From Chrysophaeum taylorii (taxonomy: Eukaryota > Sar > Pelagophyceae > Pelagomonadales > Pelagomonadaceae), in assembly GCA_029834535.1 (NCBI GenBank), contig JAQMWT010000344.1, positions 676,549 to 740,548 on the forward strand: a stretch of 64,000 nucleotides of DNA. Direction: 5' to 3'. Both the position numbers and the translations under genes were made by a program. The notes beneath the pieces were generated by a model. That model worked only from the letters and a program-made list of their open reading frames with translations. It did no database searches and had not been told where the DNA came from. Shown piece after piece: positions 21,901-28,827 of this stretch (its first letter is position 1; the number at the start of each line of letters is the position of its first letter).

Positions 21901-22447
21901 TGCGGCTCGCCCTTCGGCAAGGTCGTCGGCTGGTCGCGCCACCACTGTCGAGCGTGCGGCCTCGCCGTTTGCGTTAGGTGCGCGCCGGACCCCCGCCGAC
22001 GGGACGAAAAACGGCGATGCTACGCGTGCGTCTCGAACAACGTCTACCCGCCGGCGGAGCGCACCAAGTGGACGTGGTGGGAGTTCACGCCGGATCGCGT
22101 TGGGGTCGTCAGCGCCGACGACGCGCGGAGCGTCGGGGCGACCGAGTTTGGCGGAGGCGTCGCGAGCGAGACGGGCGGCGAACCGATTGGTCAACTTCTC
22201 GGGGTCTGGGGGTCGGCGTTTTGCGCGAGCGTCGAGCGCTTCGAGGGTGCCGGATCGATCGGCCAAAAGACGGCCCAGATCGCCCGGAACATTGCGGACC
22301 CCCAAGCCGCCGACCCGGCCGCGCCCCTCCTCGCCCCCGCGTCCTTCCAACACCCGTTCGAGCCCCCGGGCACAAAACTCCACCTCGCCGACGCGGGATT
22401 CGCCTCGAATCTCCCGCTCCCGCCCCTCCTCGTGAGACCCGACGTGG
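18881..22447. repeat. Direct tandem duplication, unit ~1.78 kb
   Basis: 18881-20664 is repeated at 20665-22447 with a period of 1784 bp, including the TATATATAG promoter block, leader and most of the phospholipase gene. Apart from three single-base homopolymer differences, the copies look identical by eye. The first unit breaks off inside the coding region at GACCCGACGTG and the second unit's promoter follows at once. Such near-identity means either a very recent duplication or an assembly artefact. Confidence 0.95.
18980..20664 (+). pseudogene. Truncated, frameshifted first copy of the FYVE-containing cPLA2-like gene
   Basis: From the ATG at 18980 this copy follows the intact gene downstream but carries three one-base indels in homopolymers: an extra G in the G run at 19399-19404, an extra G in the run near 19679-19683, and a missing A near 19865. 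It stops short at 20663, lacking the last ~150 codons. The catalytic Asp region is still included but out of a single frame with the start. As read it cannot give a full enzyme. All indels are in homopolymers, so sequencing error is a real alternative for the frameshifts, though not for the 3' truncation. Confidence 0.8.
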
Positions 22448-22884
22448 ACGTCGTGGTCGTCATGGACGCCTCGGCGTACGACGTCCGGGCGACGACCCCC
22501 GGCGGCCCGACAAAAATCCTTCCCGACGACCTCCGCGCCAACCTCGACCGCTGCGTTGTCGACGCTGCCTCGGTTGGCGCCCAACTCAACTTGGACCTTG
22601 ATTCCTACGCGAACGACCCTATCTCCTTCCACGCCGCGATCGCGCCCCCCTCGAGGCTCGTCCTCTTGGTCGTCGTGCACCTCGCCAAGCTCGAGGACGA
22701 AGATGCCTTCTGTCCGCTCCAAAATTCAAAACAGGGTGGCTTCTGCGCGAGCAGCACCGCCTCCTACGCGCCCGCCGACTTCGACGCCCTCGTCGACTTC
22801 GTGCGCTCCAGATTCCGCCGCCACCTCCCGGCGATCCAACGCCGCGTCGACGCGCATCGCCGCCAGGTCGTCTCCTCCTCGTGA
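20764..22884 (+). CDS. cPLA2-type (patatin-like) phospholipase with an internal FYVE zinc finger (706 aa)
   Basis: Starts at the ATG at 20764; the longer frame begins only with TTG. The catalytic parts match the cytosolic PLA2/lysophospholipase fold: oxyanion loop GSGGGLRAA (199-207), nucleophile elbow ALSGSCW with Ser235, and the dyad Asp543 in DAGFASNLPLPPLL, followed by VVVVMDASA as in cPLA2. Between nucleophile and Asp lies a FYVE-like zinc finger, residues 377-422: CERCGSPF, the signature WSRHHCRACG, CVRC and CYAC, giving eight Cys/His zinc ligands. FYVE domains bind phosphatidylinositol 3-phosphate on endosomes, so the insert could target the hydrolase to PI3P membranes. The N-terminal part has a Gly/Ala zipper (GGPIGAAIGAAIGTAY and GAVVGAVALGPAGVVMGAG) likely to enter membranes. 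Reaction expected: acyl-ester hydrolysis of (lyso)phospholipids. The promoter and most of the gene are duplicated upstream. Confidence 0.85.
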   Translation: MMGGSKEEEEVAFRSAFSKVASEGRASWLGTIEWIEREDPAEMRGVAAKTVREVWDEVVEEGSADEERFVAFCERVKVKQKEYPTSKAAAVGAAAGLVVGGPIGAAIGAAIGTAYASSSSPAVGGAVVGAVALGPAGVVMGAGAGALINSSVDQSYLGTPGRWKRYEELRARGEAERREGLGRAVVEKEEFRTGLAFCGSGGGLRAATAFLALLAEAETWGLLVESRYAAALSGSCWSLAAWYSEDLDRPTQQVTAAEFLAKFRERLGRDVRVPHARWVANEGTMISSLFAKNAEVEKDEDDGRWVFERFAKRYADGHAVGIADVWGAHLALTMLPASTRFGGFGVAALKGRRPTPIFTAVEARLNGPTWTKNAVACERCGSPFGKVVGWSRHHCRACGLAVCVRCAPDPRRRDEKRRCYACVSNNVYPPAERTKWTWWEFTPDRVGVVSADDARSVGATEFGGGVASETGGEPIGQLLGVWGSAFCASVERFEGAGSIGQKTAQIARNIADPQAADPAAPLLAPASFQHPFEPPGTKLHLADAGFASNLPLPPLLVRPDVDVVVVMDASAYDVRATTPGGPTKILPDDLRANLDRCVVDAASVGAQLNLDLDSYANDPISFHAAIAPPSRLVLLVVVHLAKLEDEDAFCPLQNSKQGGFCASSTASYAPADFDALVDFVRSRFRRHLPAIQRRVDAHRRQVVSSS

Positions 22885-23729
22885 CGGTGTTGCGCGATTT
22901 ATGATTGGTGCTGCATGTCGCTCGTTCTTCGAATTCTTCCCTTTTTCTTACTTGTCCATTTTATCTCTCCCCCGCCGTGCGCGCGCGCGCGATTATGCGA
23001 GGTCGAGATCCTCAGGCGCGAATGACACTCGCCTTCGAGTTGATAATAATGTATAATACCGACGTCCTCCGCTTTTTGCGCGTTCTTCAGAAGAAGAAGG
23101 TTTCTCTGTTTGTTTCCATGGCCACCTACGACGCGTGGGCGTTCGTCCCCGGAAGCGCGGAGTGCTGCTGCCGCGGTGCCAAGATCGGGTCGTGGAACAT
23201 AGAATCTGAATCTGAATCTGACCCGGCGCCGACGCCAGAGAAGGAACAAGAACGGGGCCCAACAATGATTATTATCCTGGGTGTTGCAACTCTTTATTAC
23301 TATTCTCACACAGGGATGGATCACGGATCACTCTCCCGCCTGAGTAAAAGCGGCGGACTTGGATAAATAAATAACCCCATGACATGGGTGGTATTGGCGG
23401 CGACGGCGGTTGCGGCGGTCCTGTCTCTGAAAATAGATAGTCCCTCCCCAAAACACTCGTCCTGCCCCCCTCCGGATCTACGTGGCCTGTTTTCCCCTCG
23501 GCTTCTTCTTTCTTTCTTTTTCTTTTCTTTTCTTCTCCACCTCTCTGAGCCCCAATTACGAAGGGCTAACGCTGGGGCTGTTGATGGGGGCTATCCGTTT
23601 AATAAGTGCGTTGCGAATGACGTGACGTAGGGCAAATGCTGGGGGTTGTAATGAATGCGATGAGGGTTTTGCGAAGGTGTTGGAAGAAGGTTTGTGTTCG
23701 AGAGGGGCATTGATGGGGGATGATGGTGG
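22885..23729. other. Spacer without a supported gene
   Basis: About 0.85 kb downstream of the phospholipase gene. It contains a GCGC run (22978-22991), three GAATCT units near 23203-23220 and a pyrimidine-rich TTTC run near 23505-23535. The open frames here lack recognisable domains and cross low-complexity sequence. Confidence 0.5.
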
Positions 23730-23953
23730 TTAGGAGATGGGCTGGATGTTGTTTTTTTCGAGGATGATTCTGGCGTCTTCGAGAAGGGTGCGGATGGTGG
23801 GCTCTTTTTCGGCTTTGAGGGCCCAGTACGCCTTGTCGGGATTGTAGCCGTACACCAGCGTGTGCGATATGCCTGGGGGGGGTCGGCATCATTTCTTGGG
23901 CGCTTTCCATCGGTTGTACTTTGTGAGGCGTCGCGACGAGTACTTCGCGGCAT
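23730..23953 (-). CDS. Deduced two-exon mini-gene, hypothetical 58-aa protein
   Basis: On the minus strand, 23872-23730 encodes ISHTLVYGYNPDKAYWALKA and a charged helical tail ending in NNIQPIS before a TAA. It is preceded by a pyrimidine-rich acceptor (a run of C then CAG). A 47-nt intron (23919-23873, GTAC...CAG) joins it in frame to a short first exon 23953-23920 that begins with ATG (MPRSTRRDASQ). The intron size matches the 42-61 nt introns deduced in the dihydroxy-acid dehydratase gene. The second exon reads like a real conserved protein C-terminus; the first exon is a guess and a longer upstream exon is possible. Family not recognised. Confidence 0.4.
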
Positions 23954-23982
23954 TCCATAGTCCTAACTACTAATCGACAGAT

Positions 23983-24020
23983 GTTTGTCTGTCTGTCTGT
24001 CTGTTTGTCTGTTTGTCTTT
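23983..24020. repeat. TGTC/TTTGTC microsatellite
   Basis: Interrupted tetranucleotide repeat of GTCT and GTTT units, just upstream of the deduced mini-gene on the minus strand. Confidence 0.9.
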
Positions 24021-24032
24021 AAATGTCGACTG

Positions 24033-24689
24033 CTAAGAGGGGGGTGTGTGTGGGGAGCATGAAGGATGTGGGTGGGTTTGTGGGGTATGCGGCGAAGAGA
24101 GGACGGGCCCCGCCCATAGGTCGTACGCATGCTGCCGCCGGACGTATGTGCGACGAAGGGTGACGTCCTGCTGGGATCGGGCGGCCTGGGTGGGGTTCCC
24201 CGAGGCGGCGACATGGGTGAGGGCGGTGAGGGCACAGCGAGCCCGGCCTAATGCGTTGGCGATCCCCCACTCACGGTAGATGCGGCGAGTTTGGGCCGCC
24301 TTTGCCTCTGTGAAGTTGGCGCAGCCGCTTGCCACCCAGGTTCGCGCAGCGATGCGCTCTGCGCAGGTTTGGGCGAGAGCGTGGCACGCCGCGCTGGCCT
24401 CACCGAAGGCACCAAAGACGAGGCCGGCGACGGTGCCGTAGCTACGTAGCCGCTGTTCGACAGGGCCCAAGAAGCCAGGCGGTGGTGCTGTGCCCGGCTG
24501 GGGGATGATGGCGTCGATGCCGCGGGCGTGAGCGAGGTATTCGGAGTGGACTTGCGCTGCGCGCCGATCGACAGGCGACGGGTGGGAGGGATGGAGGGCG
24601 TGGGCGGTGTACAACGAACCCCAAGCGAGGGTTTCGATGTCCCTCGATTTAGGGTAAGGATCAGGTTGGCCCGCGAGCCAGGCCGGCAT
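24033..24689 (-). pseudogene. Orphan coding-like frame, possibly the C-terminal part of a non-LTR retroelement ORF
   Basis: A minus-strand frame of 218 codons starts at the ATG at 24689. Its middle is rich in ordered helical sequence (GPVEQRLRSYGTVAGLVFGA, then SAACHALAQTCAERIAART, then AAQTRRIYREWGIANALGRA). It resembles the Ala/Arg-rich tail that follows the reverse transcriptase in many algal LINE-type ORFs. Its last 40 codons run into a TG-rich simple sequence and lose coding character. No reverse transcriptase motif is seen upstream (to 25240), where the frames are broken. I call it a probable fragment; an unrecognised real gene is the alternative. Confidence 0.35.
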
Positions 24690-25280
24690 TGATCCTCCAA
24701 GCCGTCTACGGCGACCTCGCAGACTATTTCCACGACCCGCGGCGGCTCTTTTAGCCAGCGCGCCATTCTCACGCCCCGTTGAAACGATGCTGTCGATGCT
24801 GACAACGCGCGCATGACCGCGGCCTTTTTTTCCCGAAGACGAGGCGTCGGAGTTCTTTTCGGCCGACTAGGTTGGGTCGGAAGCCGACGCCTCGCTCTTT
24901 ACAGTCGAGTTTTGAACTCCCTGACAACCAACGGCATGCTGACTTTGATCGCGAGCTTAAAGTCTTCGCAACCTCGACCCGTCGCACGGCCACTGCAACG
25001 GTACCAGATACATGATCGATCGTGTCGTTGTCACCGAGGCTCCTCCAACCTGTATCCCTTAAGGCCCGCCGACGCCAAACGATCACCAAGAGTCAGGGCC
25101 AGACGCCCCGCGAGGTCGGCGTCCTCTTGGCGAAGCCCGTCTTCTGCCACGTCCAGCTCTACGTGGCTCTCTGTCGACCGGCAACCCCGAGGATATCCTC
25201 TTCTGGGTCGACGACTCCACCCTACCCCACACGTGCTGCGCAATACCGATAACCCCCCTCCCGGCGTCTACACGCGCACT
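24690..25280. other. Spacer, broken frames, no supported gene
   Basis: Short frames on both strands overlap without a domain. It may be a decayed upstream part of the element proposed at 24033-24689, but I cannot show it. Confidence 0.4.
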
Positions 25281-25580
25281 ATAGGTTAACTTACTGGAAC
25301 CAGGTGAACTTACTGAGGTTAGAGATTGGGACTAGGTGAACTAAGTGACCAGGTGAACTTACCTAGACCAAGTGTGAACTTACTGGGGCTTTTTAGAGTA
25401 AACTCAAAGCTTAGCGGCGTGTGCGGATCTAAGCAACTTCGGTTTACGCCGAACTTACTGGGGCTAGAGATTGGGTTTACGCCGAATTTGCTGGGGTTAG
25501 AGATTGGGACTAGGTGAACTTAACAGAAACAGGTGAACTTGCTGGGGTTAGAGATTGGGACTAGGTGAACTTGCTGGCCA
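25281..25580. repeat. Minisatellite of GTGAACTTACTGG / TTAGAGATTGGG units
   Basis: Two motif families alternate: (AG)GTGAACTT(A/G)CTGG and GG(G/C)TAGAGATTGGGACTA, with about six to eight degenerate copies of the first. The spacing is irregular, and the array ends 200 bp before the channel gene's start codon. Units are degenerate and not separated by unique spacers, so it is not a CRISPR array. Confidence 0.8.
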
Positions 25581-25790
25581 GCTTTCTATAAGAATCCTCA
25601 ATATGTAAAGAATCCTCAGTAGCAATAATTTGAACGATCCACCAGATGATAGTTCGAGTTATAGCTGGTGGAGTTGCAGGAGGCGCGCCCGCTTCGCGAC
25701 GGTTATAAGTGGGCCGCCGCCTCACTGGTGAAGGTCGTCGAGGTTCAACAACGCAGTTCTTCTCTCCGTAACGCCGTTTATTTGAGCAGC

Positions 25791-28025
25791 ATGGGGAAGG
25801 AGGATGTGTTGCTGGACAACATCCTGGACTCGATCCTCGTGTCGTTGGACGCGCAGGTCGAAAACCAATGTGACCTCATCATCCGAATTATGGATTCGAA
25901 TCGGTCGTTGTCACGAGCTCTCGAGATCCAAAAGCGGTTGCTGGGAATGAGCTCGCGACTGAGCGAGCGCGCGAGCCTGTGTACGCTGCAGATGTCTTCG
26001 CCCGTGAGCGCTACTACGCACCCCCCAAAAACCTTTTCCTCGATCGCGAGCGCGATGCAGTCATCAGCGAGCTCACCCGCGCTGTTGGCACCGAACGACT
26101 CGAAGGAAGAGGAGAGCACGAGAGCGAACAACAACGTCTCGGAGGAGTGCGAGGACGACGACGTCGTCGTCCTGATCGAAACGGACGAGAACGACCGGCA
26201 CAGCTCGCTTCGTTCGCGCACCGATTCGACGGAGAGCTTGAACGAAGCGGAATGGTCGCGGAGGAGCTCGGAGCGCGGCCGCGTCCCGAGGAGTGGGGCA
26301 AATTCCTCGAAATTCGTCGACGCGCGAAACTCGGCGCCGGCTCAATTGGCGCTGCGGAGGTCGATGAGTTGGCGCCAATCGTCCGTGATGAGCGGTTCCT
26401 TGACAGCGAAAACTATCAGGCGGATGAAGAACGCGACCATCGCCAGCGCCTGGAGGCAGTGGGTGTGTGTCGCGTTGATCGAAAGCGGGAGGCGCCCGAA
26501 CTCGTCTCTCGGGGCGAGACGAGGAAAAAAATACTATTGCGGATCGAGCTGCTGCTGCCTCTTTTCGCCCCTGAGTCCATTTTTTATCATCTGGAGCCTT
26601 GTCCTCGTCGCAAGTCTGATTTGGATTCTCGTTATGCTGCCGCTCGAGGTGGCTTACCTCGACGATCGTTTTTTGAAAGAGGGGAGCCCGATCATGGTGG
26701 TCAACCGTTGCATGGACGCGCTGTTTATTTTGGACCTCTGGGTGAACTTCCACACAGGTTATTTTGACGAAAACGAGGACCTCGTCATGGAGCCCGCGAA
26801 GATTGCGCAGCGGTACATTCAATCGTGGTTCACCTTGGATTTTGTCAGTTCGATGCCGCCCGTCGTCGAGGTTTTAACGTTAGCGATCGTCCGCGGTTCG
26901 AGATCCAGCTCGACGAGTTCGATAAAGTCCGCAAAGGTGTTGAAGATCGGTCGAATATTCAAGGCGTTCAAGATGCTTCGTTTGTCAAAGGTTGCAAAGC
27001 TCACCGACGCGCAGTCTCCCTTCATAGACAAGATCGAAGATTTTGCGTCGACCTCGTACTCGAAATTCCTCGGCAAGATATTTTTTATTCTTTTCTTTTC
27101 GTTCGCGCTCGCCCACATTCTCGGGTGCTGCATGGCAATGTCGGGCGACGGTTGGTTCGAGGCGTACAACCGCGACAATCCAGACTCGAACGCGGGCGAG
27201 TGGTCCTGGCAGCGCCGCTATACGCTCGGTTTGTATTGGGCGTTCGCGACTATGTCGACGGTCGGCTACGGCGACGTCGCGCCCGCCTCGGACAACGAGC
27301 GCGTCTACGGCATCGTCGCCGTCGTGGTCGGGGTCTCGTTTTATTCCTACATCGTCGCGAGCGTCGCCAGTATCGTCACGGCCAACGACGCCAAGTCTGC
27401 CGTTTACTACGAGAAAATGGACGCCATCTCCTCGTGGATCGCGCACCACCGCCTCAACCGCGAGCTGCGCCACCGGATCCGCCTGCACTTCCGACAGCAC
27501 TACACGGCACGAACAGCCCTCAACGAAAAGGAAATCCTCGAGAATTTGAGCCCCGCGTTGGCCGACGACGTCACGACCTGCCTGCTCGCCGATATCGTCC
27601 GCGCTCACCCGTTGTTCGCCGCGCTTCCCGAAGGGACCATGTGGAAGGTCTTGCTGATCTGCAAGCGAGAGCACGCGCGACCCGGTCAGACAATTATCTC
27701 GCATGGCCAGCTCACGAGTAGCCTATTTATTTTGACCAACGGACACGCGGATTGCGAGCTCGTAGAGGCACGCGACCCGTCGACGCCGACCGAAAGGCAC
27801 GTTGTACATTTTAGCGTCGGGCCCGGCTCGAGTTTCGGCGAGCTCGCCGTCCTCGGCTTGTATCAGAAGTCACTTGTCACCGTGAATGTGAGAACGCGCA
27901 GCGATTTCGTCCGCATACAGCAAGATGCTCTCCTCAAAGCCTTCCGCTCCATGCCGGAGGTCTTGTCCAAGATGCGCACCATCGCGGTGTCTGCGCAGGG
28001 CGGGTGCCGGATTGTCCATCCCTAG
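25791..28025 (+). CDS. Cyclic-nucleotide-gated/HCN-type voltage-sensing K+ channel (744 aa)
   Basis: The open frame extends to 25668 with GTG only; the first ATG is at 25791 (MGKEDVLLD). The cytosolic N-terminus of ~230 residues is Ser-rich. The membrane domain shows S1 (FFIIWSLVLVASLIWILVML), an S2-S3 region with CMDALFILDLWVNFHTGYFD, a positively charged S4 (KVLKIGRIFKAFKMLRLSKV), S5, and the pore with selectivity filter TVGYGD (490-495), which predicts K+ selectivity. A C-linker (YYEKMDAISSWIAHHRLNRE) and a cyclic-nucleotide-binding fold with GSSFGELAVLG follow. The usual phosphate-binding RA(A/T/S) after that loop is replaced by VRTRSDFVRI, so cNMP binding may be weak or absent, as in EAG channels. 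Located in the plasma or another membrane; tetramer expected. Intronless. Confidence 0.92.
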   Translation: MGKEDVLLDNILDSILVSLDAQVENQCDLIIRIMDSNRSLSRALEIQKRLLGMSSRLSERASLCTLQMSSPVSATTHPPKTFSSIASAMQSSASSPALLAPNDSKEEESTRANNNVSEECEDDDVVVLIETDENDRHSSLRSRTDSTESLNEAEWSRRSSERGRVPRSGANSSKFVDARNSAPAQLALRRSMSWRQSSVMSGSLTAKTIRRMKNATIASAWRQWVCVALIESGRRPNSSLGARRGKKYYCGSSCCCLFSPLSPFFIIWSLVLVASLIWILVMLPLEVAYLDDRFLKEGSPIMVVNRCMDALFILDLWVNFHTGYFDENEDLVMEPAKIAQRYIQSWFTLDFVSSMPPVVEVLTLAIVRGSRSSSTSSIKSAKVLKIGRIFKAFKMLRLSKVAKLTDAQSPFIDKIEDFASTSYSKFLGKIFFILFFSFALAHILGCCMAMSGDGWFEAYNRDNPDSNAGEWSWQRRYTLGLYWAFATMSTVGYGDVAPASDNERVYGIVAVVVGVSFYSYIVASVASIVTANDAKSAVYYEKMDAISSWIAHHRLNRELRHRIRLHFRQHYTARTALNEKEILENLSPALADDVTTCLLADIVRAHPLFAALPEGTMWKVLLICKREHARPGQTIISHGQLTSSLFILTNGHADCELVEARDPSTPTERHVVHFSVGPGSSFGELAVLGLYQKSLVTVNVRTRSDFVRIQQDALLKAFRSMPEVLSKMRTIAVSAQGGCRIVHP

Positions 28026-28827
28026 ATACCTAGACCTCGCTCTCGTCGTCCTTTTATTATTATTATTATTGCTACGCCGAACGCGGAGCGCGGACTGTTC
28101 TTTCTTTCTTTCTTTCTTGCTTTCTTCCTTCCTTCGTTTAGCCTCGGCGCGGTTGGCCGTGTCATGAGTGAACTTCGGTCGAGAGAGCGTGCGGCGCGAC
28201 AATGACGTCGTGTCGTGGTCCACATGTTGAACGCAGGCGCCCCCCCCCAAACGAGAGAGAGCGCGCGCTTTTCGCTTGCGGGAGACGCCGACATGCCCCG
28301 TGTACTTGCGGCCTTGCTCCAGGGGAAAAAAATTCTTTCCTTGCGCGAGCAGCATCGTGCCAGGAGACAGGGAGTGGTGGTAACGACGTCGTGCACGCGC
28401 AGTTGGTAAAATAAACGAACGTCCTTCGCCGTCGCCGCTGGAAGGAAGGGTGCGCCGAGATGCTTCTCGCAGATCATGGAGTGTGCGATGGCCGCAGCAC
28501 CGAAGACGGGCTGCGCTCCCGCCCGCGGTTGCTTAGTTTGAGCAGCACTTGTTGGTGGAGTACGTATTCCTGGGGCTTGTCACGGACAGGGCGGCGTCCT
28601 TCTTAAGCCACCACCACCGTTGCATCGTCGAGATGCCATAGCCGCCTGCTCGATCTTGGCGTGCATATGATCGATCGATCGATCGATCGATCTCCTACCG
28701 CCCGCGGTGCGGGTCGCCCAGCTCGCCGTTCCAGCGTGTCTGAGAAGTTAGTTAGTTAGTTGCACAAGCGTCGCAAAGGCAGAGTTTGGATCGATAAGAG
28801 TAGAAGGGTGCGAGGTGGAAGGAAGGA
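28026..28827. other. Spacer between channel and peptidase genes
   Basis: 0.8 kb with TTA and TTTC repeats just after the channel gene, a GATC tetranucleotide run (28669-28692) and a GTTA run (28747-28761) close to the next start codon. No supported gene or RNA. Confidence 0.6.
28669..28692. repeat. GATC tetranucleotide microsatellite
   Basis: About six GATC/ATCG units in a row, 135 bp upstream of the peptidase start codon. Because GATC is palindromic, the run is self-complementary and can form a hairpin. Confidence 0.9.

Noticed and set aside
25281-25580. Repeat array considered as CRISPR
   Set aside because: Eukaryotic context, degenerate repeats, no unique spacers of constant length and no cas genes.
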